In this document: in pieces, positions 19,401 through 26,857 of the stretch
How positions within the stretch are numbered: position 1 is the first letter of the stretch
How the letters are laid out: each line of letters begins with the position of its first letter
NCBI GenBank assembly: GCA_016932965.1
Contig: JAFGBW010000048.1
Span: 1-34,033, forward strand
DNA length: 34,033 nt
Origin: Candidatus Auribacterota bacterium
Lineage (GTDB): Bacteria > Auribacterota > JAFGBW01
Reading direction: 5' to 3'
Made by a program: the position numbers and the translations under genes
Notes under the pieces: model-generated
Databases searched by the model: none
Seen by the model: only the letters and a program-made list of their open reading frames with translations
What the model was told of the DNA's origin: nothing

Positions 19401-20600
19401 GATAAGTTGAAGGAAGTCATTGACGAGGCTCATGCGCACGGAATGCTCGTTCATGTGGATGAAGCCTGGGGATCGCATCTTCCGTTTCATCATGACTTTC
19501 CTTCCTCGGCTGTTGAATTAGGAGCGGATTATGTGGTGACTTCTTTTCATAAAACTGTACTGGGACTTCAGCAGTCATCGGTGGCTTATGTCAGTGCCCA
19601 AAGACGTTTTCATTCGGAGGAGGAGAGGATCCGTTTTGAATGGAAAATGCGCAAAGAGGTGCAGACATTGACTTCTTTATATCCCAACCTGCTGATGATC
19701 GGCGCTATTGATGCAGTCCGAAAATTTATAGCCGGCCAATATGCTCTTAAAGATTCCGGTATTTTTCATGACATCATAAGAATCCGTAAGCAAGCGGTTG
19801 ATGGATCTCTTGAAGGCCTGACTGAGGCAGGTATCAAGTTATTGGATTGCAACCAATTGGCGATGGGCGAAGATGGGATGGTCACAAGAAATATTCATGC
19901 GCCCCCAGAAAAAAGGCCTTTCAGACAGGATCCTTCCAAACTGGTTTTAAATTTCAAAGGGGCCGTCAATGAATGGAATGCTATTCTTGTGGCAAAAATT
20001 CTGGAAAGCGAAGGCTATATTCTTGAATTGGTGGACCCCTTTAATATTGTTTTGCTGCTGCCGTTAAATATCGTGACCCATGAACAGAAACTTTACGGTC
20101 TCCTGAAAATAATCACTGAACTTGTTATAAACCGATCCCCTTCTGATTTTATAGAAACCGGAATATTGCATGCGGAGGACCTGACCAAATTTCAATTTGT
20201 ATCCGAGGCTTTTTCCGCATTGAATAGAATGAAATTACAGCAAGTCATGAGTCCCCATGAAGTGCTTCAATCTATCATCCGGCCGGAGTTGATGCCTCCA
20301 GGCATTCAATATAAATATCTCCCTCTTTCAAAAACGTTTCCGAAGAGTGACAAGCGGTACATCCTGACAGAACAGGTCCTTTTGTATCCTCCGGGAGCAC
20401 CGGGGACTTTTTTACCTGGATTTGAAATCACTTCCGGATTCATCAATGCGGTTTCGAGTATATCCAAAGCAGGTATTGTGATGCATGGAGTGGAAAAGAA
20501 TCAAGGGGAACCCTATGTATGGGTGCTGGAAATCGAAGGCGAACCGTGTTTAGTGGATGCCATAGGGCCTGTTTTCAGAGGAACCGGGAGGTCTTCATGA
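16452..20600 (+). CDS. Tandem fusion of two Orn/Lys/Arg-decarboxylase-type PLP domains, first copy degenerate
   Basis: The protein has 1382 residues made of two copies of a fold-type I decarboxylase about 715 residues apart. The second copy has the PLP lysine K1034 in SFHKT, the ring-binding D1003 in VDEAWGSHLPF, the stacking H900 in NYHRS, and the C-terminal YPPGAPGTFLPG. At the matching sites the first copy has PFSGI (lysine to Gly320), IQERGT (Asp to Gln290) and EVGT (His to Val182), so it cannot hold PLP in the usual way. It does keep the family's N-terminal CTPGHMG (89-95), which in the second copy has become YMPVAEAG. The N-terminus LKHLILVIFLFYF is hydrophobic and could be an export signal; no strong ribosome site supports this ATG. 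It overlaps the next gene by four bases. The substrate is unknown. Confidence 0.88.
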   Translation: MLKHLILVIFLFYFDEEPCVKKQVPIIQKIFGSDIDAVSFCYDSLAPRSRIKELPSHSRFTAEELKAHQETPIVNAIQEKARNAVARYCTPGHMGVLYPGITAGLLKAIEPVLAYDFSVSIQHADDLVHPSTYIRRSEKLMANAFGADRSSMLTGERNQANQLAMRSYLHEGDEVLVGGIEVGTMILDGLAELNVRPTLIPTPRDADGKLTLSPDAQTIIDMIEQAAVKARETLKHLKKERKHVIPLTGYKAFMPRALILCQPSSYGTAIVGLKKIVQKAHEHGMVVHIQERGTPYHFHDDFPESGVDAGADFVVQPFSGIVPGFLQASVIHRNLKFLFEEDAWATFNHIVEVTELSGNKLRAANRYFKNTLKMFDEISRLEKDISEVDHAGEIARVTERIKNTMDRIVGLVPESDQGWVHSSLNELFSFQGKSEQIFNQIKASFVSTSFSYVSLCVMDDIRKSLVMNGNKFLQDVLETRNHSIKVFNQTLIQEVQTSCQTEWRSSLTSEPTLSELDRAQKIAGIKLHPETAQTTGSDPFKISIRFNQNPNGWTARAMQERLKRDPQWRVIVQGANLSTLACIINPRYALTDEIPDVMKHIIHITLTEKPTSIFMGKPDEAVLQTLVQIPGYEERVIDAIPSPEKRQMAMTNFETNLHWDHVVRLSCSKLIEEPDPDTRFVLAEDVIIPYLGTNAIFLRGTVVDVSFRGFLKTLSQESVDYVSYFNISGMYRRAGREPSMMVIPQKKEGDKWKTDEAFSGGEGHDQSLPEIEERLKPGTEAYRRAQLEEPTISHYLEQAKLFSQDKRTTDLYMPVAEAGIPSYFDSPFLQKLSEPVTYDMPYNFDPQIPFFIEKSRKALARLVGAADAYFVPQGSTQSNQIVMQSYLRSGDRVMLTSNYHRSIAGVLSTFNLKPPILIDTKKTTIEEGFVDVGASSEDMISAIRQEVEQSKIMARRAGDETNYQAFMPRAIIITAPTYYGSSPDKLKEVIDEAHAHGMLVHVDEAWGSHLPFHHDFPSSAVELGADYVVTSFHKTVLGLQQSSVAYVSAQRRFHSEEERIRFEWKMRKEVQTLTSLYPNLLMIGAIDAVRKFIAGQYALKDSGIFHDIIRIRKQAVDGSLEGLTEAGIKLLDCNQLAMGEDGMVTRNIHAPPEKRPFRQDPSKLVLNFKGAVNEWNAILVAKILESEGYILELVDPFNIVLLLPLNIVTHEQKLYGLLKIITELVINRSPSDFIETGILHAEDLTKFQFVSEAFSALNRMKLQQVMSPHEVLQSIIRPELMPPGIQYKYLPLSKTFPKSDKRYILTEQVLLYPPGAPGTFLPGFEITSGFINAVSSISKAGIVMHGVEKNQGEPYVWVLEIEGEPCLVDAIGPVFRGTGRSS

Positions 20601-21577
20601 TGATCAGGAAGTTTTTATCAGGAAGCATCATGGTGTTCGTTCTTTTCTGCTATGTTTATCCTTTGTATGCCGTAACGAATTCGGCATTAGCCCCGAATTC
20701 TTCAGTGAATGGAACGTTTCTGCTCAAGAGGGTGACTCTCGATCCCAATGACAGGGGGGCGTTTACTGATATGATGGATCTGATCGAGGCGAATTTTCCT
20801 CCTGAAGAAAGACGGCCTGCTACACGAGCCGGCAGATTAAGAGTAGCCGGATTGATGCAGAGACATGGAGGAAATTGGGATGTATTCATGGCTGAATACA
20901 CGGCTCAAAAGTTATCTGATGGTCTGGTGACAGGACTTTCTTTTGAAGAATTGCTCGAACGGGAAAATTTTTATGCCTATATTTATTATTTTCATGAAAT
21001 TCCCATCGCTGTAGGGATTTTCATTAAAATAAATGATCAATTTGTCTTGGGGGATTATATCACGGTTTCAACTAAAAAAGTTCCAAAGGAGCTGCTTCCT
21101 GAGATCCAGGGTGTGAGCGGAGACTTGTTCGGGCAATTTTTTGATTTTGTTGAATCCCAGCTTGGCAGCGGAATCAGCGTGCTGATTGAATGTGAAAAGC
21201 CGTCCATGAGATCTGACCAGCGCCCCGACCGGGAAGATAAGAGAAAAGTGGCCCGGATTGCCTGGTATACCCGGTCTTTAGGATTCACTTTTATCAAGAA
21301 TCCATCGACTGAAGACATGCTGGAATATCTTCTGCCCAGTGTGAGCGGGACTCCGGCTTCCGTGGCTATTTTCATGCATCCCATGAAGAATAGTCCTTAC
21401 GCCGGCCTCAGGAGGAATGAACCCAGTATATGGGGCGGATGGTTCCAGGGGGAAAAAGCACCGGTCATAGAAGTTGCCCCGGAGACCTGCGGATTGATCA
21501 TCGCAAATTTAAGGGCGCAGTATTTGGCCCCAGACGCAGTTCTACCTACTGATTTCCCCGGGAAGGCTTCAGGGTAA
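20597..21577 (+). CDS. Exported protein with possible GNAT-like acyltransferase fold
   Basis: The start is the ATG at 20597, overlapping the decarboxylase stop (ATGA), with GGGAGG five bases upstream. Reading further upstream would lie inside the decarboxylase gene. The product has 326 residues and a clear signal peptide, MIRKFLSGSIMVFVLFCYVY, ending near LYA-V. The mature part has IPIAVGIFIKINDQFVLGDY, then a RKVARIAWYTRSLGFTFI segment. That order resembles GNAT acetyltransferases (strand pair, then the R...Y..LGF helix and strand), but the acetyl-CoA loop is not clear. The tight coupling suggests it acts with the decarboxylase fusion, perhaps on its amine product. The function is tentative. 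Confidence 0.6.
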   Translation: MMIRKFLSGSIMVFVLFCYVYPLYAVTNSALAPNSSVNGTFLLKRVTLDPNDRGAFTDMMDLIEANFPPEERRPATRAGRLRVAGLMQRHGGNWDVFMAEYTAQKLSDGLVTGLSFEELLERENFYAYIYYFHEIPIAVGIFIKINDQFVLGDYITVSTKKVPKELLPEIQGVSGDLFGQFFDFVESQLGSGISVLIECEKPSMRSDQRPDREDKRKVARIAWYTRSLGFTFIKNPSTEDMLEYLLPSVSGTPASVAIFMHPMKNSPYAGLRRNEPSIWGGWFQGEKAPVIEVAPETCGLIIANLRAQYLAPDAVLPTDFPGKASG

Positions 21578-21612
21578 TCCTCATTTTTTATCAGGAATAC
21601 AGGGGTCTGTGG

Positions 21613-23703
21613 TTAAAATTTCTTTGAAACTCCCACAGAGTATTGCCTGGCTGAAACAAGCTGATCCGCAAGCGGATAATCCGTCAGGCTCGCAGGAGCG
21701 TATATTTCTTCATCCGTAATATTGTAGACGGAGAAATAAATGTTCCATCCCTTGTCCTGAATGTTATCAAATCTGAATGTGGTATCAAAAACAGTGGTCG
21801 AGGATATTTCTTCCCTGGGATCACCCGCCTCACGGGGCATTTCTCCGGTGTAATCCATGTTGATATCCCAGTTGAATATGCCTTTATGCAGATTGAGACC
21901 AAAGGTAAATTGATTTTTTGGAATCCTGGGCAGATCAATATCCAGTTGCTCATCCTCTCCCTTGGTATAGGCATAGCTGCCGTATACATAATTTTTTTCC
22001 GCGAAATTGAATCGCATTTCGAATTCTGTCCCCCAGACATTGGTTTTTCCATAATTGATATAATATCTGGGAAACGTAGGCTGGGTGTAGTCCCTGTCAT
22101 TGGAAAGATCGATCAAATCACGGGTTTTTAAGTTATACACGCTGAGAAAAGTCTGCAGCTTTTCAGCAAAGATATAATTGACAGAAGCTTCTATGGAGGT
22201 GAGTGTTTCCGGGTCCAGGTTTGGATTGCCGATAATAAAAGGATTATTCCGGTCATAAAGCTGGGAAAAACTCGGTGATTTGAAGGCGGTTCCATACATT
22301 AATTTAAAAATGTCGCCTTTGTTGTTGAATGTCCATACGAGTCCGCATCTCGGATTAAACGTGCTGCCGAAATCATTAAATTTATCATATCTTCCGCCGA
22401 GAATCAGATACCAGTTATCTGAGATGGTCCATTCATCCTGAAGGAAAACCCCTGAAATTCTTCTGGTTTCAGGAATGATCCATGGGGCAATTTCAGACCA
22501 GTCAACGGTAACCGGATAACTGATGAAATACAGAGGATGTCCGTTTGCGGAATTTCCGATATCGCTGGTTTTCACCTGTTCAAAGAAAACACCTAAAAGG
22601 ATCTCATTGGTGTCACTGGAACGGATGTCCAGCATGATTTCACCGCGGTATTCCTCGGATTTATAGGTGTAATTCCCGTGAACACCTTCCGGCCAGTATT
22701 CGATATAGCCGTCTCCGTCTATGTCCATGCCCATGGTGTAATGATCAGGCAATACCTGAAAATCATCATCGCTGGAGTAGCGATCGTAAGATAATTTAGT
22801 TTTGACAATCATATTGTCTGTCAGGGAAAAATGATAGTTGCTTTCAATGAAGAAGAATTTCAAGGTGGAATTTTCCCCGTCTTCTGTCAACGCTCCCATT
22901 TGAGGGACGGGAAAGTCGAATTCCGTATCCGTGTAACTGGCATCCAAGTTCCAGTCTTTATACCGGTAATTGAGATCCAACAGCATTTTGGTTGCCCCGT
23001 TTTTCATTTCATTGGGGGCATAGGACAGCCCTGTTCCGTATAGGATATCTTGTTCCAGGGTGTTTTCAGGGCCGTCTGTTTTGGAATAATTGGCATTGAT
23101 TCCTAAATCCCAGTTTGTGGCTCCTTTTCCATATTGGATATTGGCCCGCATGGCATTGAAAGATTCTATTTTTACATCCGCAGACCCGCCATCTAAATCC
23201 GAAGGCTTTTTGGTAATGATGTTGATGATCCCGGCAAAAGCATTGGTTCCGTATAAGCAGGAACCGGGTCCCCGAATGATTTCTACCTGTTGGATATTTT
23301 CCAGACCAATATCATAAAATTCAGATCCTCCGAAAACAGGTTCCATGAGCGTGTGTCCGTTGACCATGAATTTGAATTTGTCGTTGACCACACCAGGAGC
23401 AATGCCGCGCAAGGTGACGATATTCACTCCATAGGTATTTTTGTATACTTCGATTCCCGGTACTTTGTTCAACAATTCGGAAAGGGTTCTCAATCCTTTC
23501 GACTTTATTTCCATTTCAGTGATTACGGTGATCGTTGAAGGGGCATTGAACGGGTCTTTTTCAGTCATGGTGGAGGTGATGACTTTAGGGATTTCCATGA
23601 ATAATAAAGCTTCCAGTCCTTCTTCTTCCTGGGCAGAGGCAAATCCTCCTGCCAAGAGAAGATAAATGGCAAGCAAATCTGTAAACAGATTTCTTTTTTT
23701 CAC
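21613..23703 (-). CDS. TonB-dependent outer-membrane receptor
   Basis: The protein has 696 residues. The start is a GTG at 23703 with AAGGAGG eight bases upstream. A signal peptide (MKKRNLFTDLLAIYLLLAGG, ending ASA-Q) leads to a TonB-box-like IPKVITST. The plug domain follows, with APSTITVIT, LRTLSELLNKVPGIEVY, IVTLRGIAPG and QQVEIIRGPGSCLYGTNAFAG. The remainder is a 22-strand type beta barrel ending in YSVGVSKKF with the terminal phenylalanine needed for barrel insertion. It imports scarce ligands such as siderophores, cobalamin or peptides; the ligand cannot be told. Before the insertion seen to its right it probably followed a yejB-like permease gene. It is convergent with the exported protein gene, with 35 bases between stops. 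Confidence 0.95.
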   Translation of the reverse strand: MKKRNLFTDLLAIYLLLAGGFASAQEEEGLEALLFMEIPKVITSTMTEKDPFNAPSTITVITEMEIKSKGLRTLSELLNKVPGIEVYKNTYGVNIVTLRGIAPGVVNDKFKFMVNGHTLMEPVFGGSEFYDIGLENIQQVEIIRGPGSCLYGTNAFAGIINIITKKPSDLDGGSADVKIESFNAMRANIQYGKGATNWDLGINANYSKTDGPENTLEQDILYGTGLSYAPNEMKNGATKMLLDLNYRYKDWNLDASYTDTEFDFPVPQMGALTEDGENSTLKFFFIESNYHFSLTDNMIVKTKLSYDRYSSDDDFQVLPDHYTMGMDIDGDGYIEYWPEGVHGNYTYKSEEYRGEIMLDIRSSDTNEILLGVFFEQVKTSDIGNSANGHPLYFISYPVTVDWSEIAPWIIPETRRISGVFLQDEWTISDNWYLILGGRYDKFNDFGSTFNPRCGLVWTFNNKGDIFKLMYGTAFKSPSFSQLYDRNNPFIIGNPNLDPETLTSIEASVNYIFAEKLQTFLSVYNLKTRDLIDLSNDRDYTQPTFPRYYINYGKTNVWGTEFEMRFNFAEKNYVYGSYAYTKGEDEQLDIDLPRIPKNQFTFGLNLHKGIFNWDINMDYTGEMPREAGDPREEISSTTVFDTTFRFDNIQDKGWNIYFSVYNITDEEIYAPASLTDYPLADQLVSARQYSVGVSKKF

Positions 23704-23808
23704 GACAGACCTCCTTTTAATGTGATCATGAACAGGTTTTTACCTTATGATCTGGATTTTTTAAATTTTGTGAAACAGAATAAACAAAGATGATTTTTAA
23801 AACAAGGT

Positions 23809-23888
23809 TTATTTAAACCGGATTCGGGGATCAATAATGCTGTAACTGATATCGGAGAGGAGATTTCCCATGAGGAGAAGAGCCGTAT
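23809..23888 (-). pseudogene. Duplicated 3' end of the yejB-like permease gene
   Basis: Read on the minus strand, this encodes the last 25 or so residues of the permease at 33533-34033, ending SDISYSIIDPRIRFK and a stop. Compared with that gene there is one silent change (CGT/CGG for Arg) and one Val-to-Met change. Upstream of 23888 the similarity stops abruptly, although the frame stays open for about 28 more codons of unrelated sequence. It is a gene-end fragment left at the far end of an inserted segment, not a functional gene. Confidence 0.85.
23810..23888. repeat. Left copy of 79-bp direct repeat flanking the A+T-rich island (attL-like)
   Basis: These 79 bases match 33534-33612 in direct orientation at 77 positions. 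The differences are at 23818 (C against A) and 23871 (T against C). Identity ends sharply at the island side. The repeat lies at the 3' end of a protein gene, as in many integrase-target sites. Confidence 0.9.
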
Positions 23889-23932
23889 GAATCAAGAGTT
23901 TCACGATCGGTTTTCTGAGTTTACTCGACCGA

Positions 23933-23990
23933 GGGACAAATACTATACTATTATCTATTCTTGAGAATGTCCCCTATTCCCTATTCCATC
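23933..23990. repeat. REP-like sequence near left island end
   Basis: GGGACA (23933-23938) and TGTCCC (23968-23973) form an inverted pair, followed by a short tandem CCTATTCCCTATTCC. The first part, GGGACAAATACTAT, recurs with one change as GGGACAAATTCTAT at 33522-33535, at the other island end. GGGAC/GTCCC palindromes of this kind often go with RAYT-type transposases, but no such gene is in the window. Between 23974 and 24085 I see nothing else. Confidence 0.35.
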
Positions 23991-24085
23991 GGAAGTGATC
24001 TTTTTCTGAAAGGAATATTTAGCTGTTTGTATCCGTGAATCGTATTTGATAGAAAAATCGTGATTAATTTTGAAGGAATTGTGGT

Positions 24086-24121
24086 GAGAGCTTTTAAAAT
24101 TGAAAACTCTCCTTTTTTTTT
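24086..24121 (+). terminator. Terminator-like hairpin in the leader of the island operon
   Basis: GAGAG (24086-24090) pairs with CTCTC (24107-24111). TTTT then pairs with AAAA after a one-base bulge, around a 7-base loop, and a run of nine T (24113-24121) follows directly. No plus-strand gene lies upstream within the island, so this is either an attenuator or the leftover terminator of a lost gene. Confidence 0.5.
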
Positions 24122-24128
24122 CAATAAT
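24100..24128 (+). promoter_or_regulatory. Possible promoter of the island operon
   Basis: TTGAAA (24100-24105) and AATAAT (24123-24128) are separated by 17 bases; each differs from the sigma-70 consensus at one position. The boxes overlap the terminator-like hairpin and T-run. Transcription would begin just ahead of the hydrolase remnant and run into the UbiA gene. Confidence 0.4.
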
Positions 24129-24137
24129 TCAACTTTC

Positions 24138-24407
24138 ATGAATAAGACATTACTACTAAAACTGTTGATTGGTGATTTTACATTAAAACGATTATTTAAA
24201 TCTGTTTTTTTACATATTTTTTCTTTTTTATTTTCGGGGGTGTTCTTTTCTGATCACCTGATTTTTCGTCCTATACCTCGCTATTATACGATGAGATTCA
24301 GCATTTTATTATCCTGAATACCAATGACGGCAATAAGTTATATGGAATTCATTTTAAAAAAAAGCAAATATACAATCCTGTATTTCCACACAAAAAATTT
24401 GAGGTAG
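24138..24407 (+). pseudogene. Remnant of an alpha/beta hydrolase N-terminus with frameshifts
   Basis: From ATG 24138 the sequence reads through a hydrophobic stretch to FFSDHLIFRPIPRYY, which resembles the start of BEM46-like alpha/beta hydrolases (family pattern FxDRxIFxPPPSSY). Continuing in a second frame gives DEIQHFIILNTNDGNKLYG, and after a run of eight A (24354-24363 region) the first frame resumes as KYTILYFHTK, where the family has ytilYSHGN. The rest of the enzyme, including the catalytic triad, is missing, and a stop lies five bases before UbiA. It looks like a decayed first gene of the operon. Sequencing error at the A-run could explain one shift but not the missing body. Confidence 0.5.
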
Positions 24408-24411
24408 CATC

Positions 24412-25389
24412 ATGATGACATTTATTAAAGCATATATAAAATCAATGCGTTTATACTACGCTTTTATTACGGGAATTGCCGGCTGGCTCGGGCTTTCATT
24501 CTATGAACATATTGCAACTGATTTCAGAACTGTAGAAATAATGCCTGCTGATGAAAAAAAAGGAGTTATATTAATATTATTATTTTTAAGCTGGGGGATA
24601 AATCAGATCTTCAATGATCTGTTAGGTTTGAAAGAAGACCGTATTAATGCTCCAGAAAGACCAATGGTAACAGGAGAACTCAACCCTTTTGCTGCTTCTA
24701 TTGTGTCATTTATTCTAATTATAATAACCGGCTTCATAACCTATTTTTATCTTGAACCAATTGCTATTTTGCCTTTTCTGGGGGGCATCATATTAAACAT
24801 GATTTATGAATTTGCAAAGGGATATGGAATATTAGGAAATGTAATTTTTGGATTAATGATTGCCATGTGTTCAATTTTCGGCTTTCTGGCAGCAGGTCCG
24901 ACACAAGCACCATATCTTACACAAAGCCGTTTATCAGTATTGAGCTTGATATGGTTAATGAACGGACTGATGACATTTTATACATATTTTAAAGACTATG
25001 AGGGTGATAAAGCAGTTAACAAGAGAACAATTGTCGTAAAATATGGAATCGAAAAATCAAGAATTATTGCCATAATGTCTTCTTTTCTGCCGTCAATTTT
25101 ATTTATTATAATATATTTACTTAATCTCATTGATGCACCGCTTAATAAGATATTCATCATTTTGGCTTTACTAACCTTTTTCCTGCAGGTATGGACCGGT
25201 GTGCTTTATTACAAAAATCCTGTCGGTAAAATGACATATTATTCGTTGGCAACAAATTTCAGGGCATGTACCTGCGGTCAGGCTGCATTTATTGCACTTT
25301 TTAATACTGAGCTTGCCATGCTCTTATTTCTATTTTCATATATTTTCGTCGGATTTTTATTTGATCTGCATACCAACCAGAAAGCCTGA
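24412..25389 (+). CDS. UbiA-family prenyltransferase
   Basis: The protein has 325 residues and about eight to nine membrane helices. UbiA enzymes move a prenyl group from a diphosphate to an acceptor within the inner membrane, using two Asp-rich magnesium sites. The first is NDLLGLKEDRINAPERP (residues 68-84): D69 and D76 are kept, but the middle Asp of the usual NDxxDxxxD is Gly72. The second is KDYEGDKAVNKRTIVVKYG, close to consensus. The acceptor is not that of UbiA, MenA or CyoE by any feature I can see. A GAGG lies seven bases before the ATG (a second ATG follows directly). It is the first intact gene of the nine-gene operon, two bases before the next. Confidence 0.9.
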   Translation: MMTFIKAYIKSMRLYYAFITGIAGWLGLSFYEHIATDFRTVEIMPADEKKGVILILLFLSWGINQIFNDLLGLKEDRINAPERPMVTGELNPFAASIVSFILIIITGFITYFYLEPIAILPFLGGIILNMIYEFAKGYGILGNVIFGLMIAMCSIFGFLAAGPTQAPYLTQSRLSVLSLIWLMNGLMTFYTYFKDYEGDKAVNKRTIVVKYGIEKSRIIAIMSSFLPSILFIIIYLLNLIDAPLNKIFIILALLTFFLQVWTGVLYYKNPVGKMTYYSLATNFRACTCGQAAFIALFNTELAMLLFLFSYIFVGFLFDLHTNQKA

Positions 25390-25391
25390 AC

Positions 25392-26600
25392 ATGAAGGTC
25401 TTTGAACGGGCAGAAATCGGTAGCATTGAACTGAATAACAGAATAATCCGTTCATCCACTTTTGAAGGCATGGCGGATAATAACGGCTTTCCGACAGAAG
25501 AATATTTCACCCTCTATGAAAAATTATCAAAAAATAATATCGGGGGTATTATTACCGGATGCACATATATCTCAAAAGACGGAAAAATGGTCCAGCCCGG
25601 ACAGGCAGGGATTGACGATGATGAAAAAACTGCATCTTTCAAAAAAGTTACAGCAATTGTACATAAAAATAATTCAAAAATTTTTATGCAGATTTCTCAT
25701 GCAGGCAGACAGACGATATCTGACCTGATTAAAACCGAATGTATCTATGGATTCTCGGATAAAAAATCATTCTACTTCAATCAAAAGCCTATAGTATTAT
25801 CAAACAGTCAAATCCGTGATTTGATAGAAAAATTCGGGGATGCTGCAAAACGCGCACAATCAGCGGACTTTGATGGAATCCAGTTACATGCGGCCCACGG
25901 ATATTTAATACATCAGTCTATTTTATCATCAGTTAACAGCCGTGCTGATGAATTCGGCATAGATAAAAAAACTAAAATCGGCACAAAATTTCTTGATCTG
26001 ATTATTGAAAACATACGAAATAAATGCGGACCTGACTATCCCATACTTGTAAAAATAAGTGGGAGTGATGATTATATTCGCAAGTTTTCAGAATTACAAT
26101 TTATTGAATTGATCAGATTTCTCAATTCAAAACAAATTTCAGCGATAGAAATAAGTTACGGAACAATGGATTATGCATTAAATATTTTCAGAGGTAAAAG
26201 TATACCCTATGATTTCATATTAAAACACAATATAAAATATAAAACGAATAAATCATTGATTAAAAATATTTATAACTATCTGCTGTTCGCCATGTTGAAA
26301 CTTAAAACAATTCCTTTCGCGCTCGGATATAATATAAATTTTTCTATTTTGGCAAAAAAATATACTTCTATTCCTGTTATCTCAGTAGGCGGGTTTTTAA
26401 ATGGCAATGATATTTCAGATGCCATAGAGAATCATAAGGCAGATTTTGTAAGTTTATCCCGCGCTTTGATTGCTGAACCTGCATTTGTCAGCAGACTGAT
26501 TAATAAAGCTGACGATAAATCAATTTGTGCGAGCTGCAACAGATGTGCAATTATGTGTGACTCAAACCTGTCAACCAGATGCTTTGCCTTGAAAAGATAG
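25392..26600 (+). CDS. NADH:flavin oxidoreductase, OYE/2,4-dienoyl-CoA reductase-like
   Basis: The protein has 402 residues: an FMN-binding TIM barrel of the Old Yellow Enzyme family plus a cysteine-rich end. Visible motifs are IFMQISHAGRQT, the catalytic DGIQLHAAHGYLIHQ with the His pair that binds the substrate oxygen, and the phosphate site VISVGGFLNGND. The C-terminal CASCNRCAIMC fits the 4Fe-4S cluster of FadH-type dienoyl reductases, but the following FAD/NAD(P) domain is absent, so electrons must come from another protein. Reduction of an activated C=C bond in a lipid or prenyl intermediate is the likely role. It sits two bases after UbiA. The ACP gene begins 17 bases after its stop. 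Confidence 0.87.
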   Translation: MKVFERAEIGSIELNNRIIRSSTFEGMADNNGFPTEEYFTLYEKLSKNNIGGIITGCTYISKDGKMVQPGQAGIDDDEKTASFKKVTAIVHKNNSKIFMQISHAGRQTISDLIKTECIYGFSDKKSFYFNQKPIVLSNSQIRDLIEKFGDAAKRAQSADFDGIQLHAAHGYLIHQSILSSVNSRADEFGIDKKTKIGTKFLDLIIENIRNKCGPDYPILVKISGSDDYIRKFSELQFIELIRFLNSKQISAIEISYGTMDYALNIFRGKSIPYDFILKHNIKYKTNKSLIKNIYNYLLFAMLKLKTIPFALGYNINFSILAKKYTSIPVISVGGFLNGNDISDAIENHKADFVSLSRALIAEPAFVSRLINKADDKSICASCNRCAIMCDSNLSTRCFALKR

Positions 26601-26617
26601 AAAAAACGGAGAATATT

Positions 26618-26857
26618 TTGAATATAGAAGAAAAAATAATATCAATAATACAGGAAAATCTTGAGGAAAAACATCCGGTCACTTTAGAATCTGACCTCCG
26701 CAACGATCTTACAATAGACTCATTCGGCACAATCATGATTTTGAATTCATTGGAAGATGAGTTCGGTATAACAATTGATGAACATGATTTTAAAGACATT
26801 GTAAAAGTCAATGATGTAATAAATCATATTAAAAGTAAAATAAATGAAAGCCAGTGA
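26618..26857 (+). CDS. Acyl carrier protein
   Basis: The TTG start at 26618 gives 79 residues, the standard ACP size, and has CGGAG a few bases upstream. An ATG at 26579 would add 13 residues and overlap the flavoenzyme gene. The phosphopantetheine serine lies in LTIDSFGTIMI (DSF in place of the common DSL), between two acidic helices with LEDEFGITIDE after it. It carries acyl chains as thioesters and would feed the oxoamine synthase and the ketoacyl synthase of the same operon. Its end overlaps the synthase start by 14 bases, which points to dedicated co-production. It is unlikely to be the housekeeping AcpP. Confidence 0.9.
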   Translation: MNIEEKIISIIQENLEEKHPVTLESDLRNDLTIDSFGTIMILNSLEDEFGITIDEHDFKDIVKVNDVINHIKSKINESQ

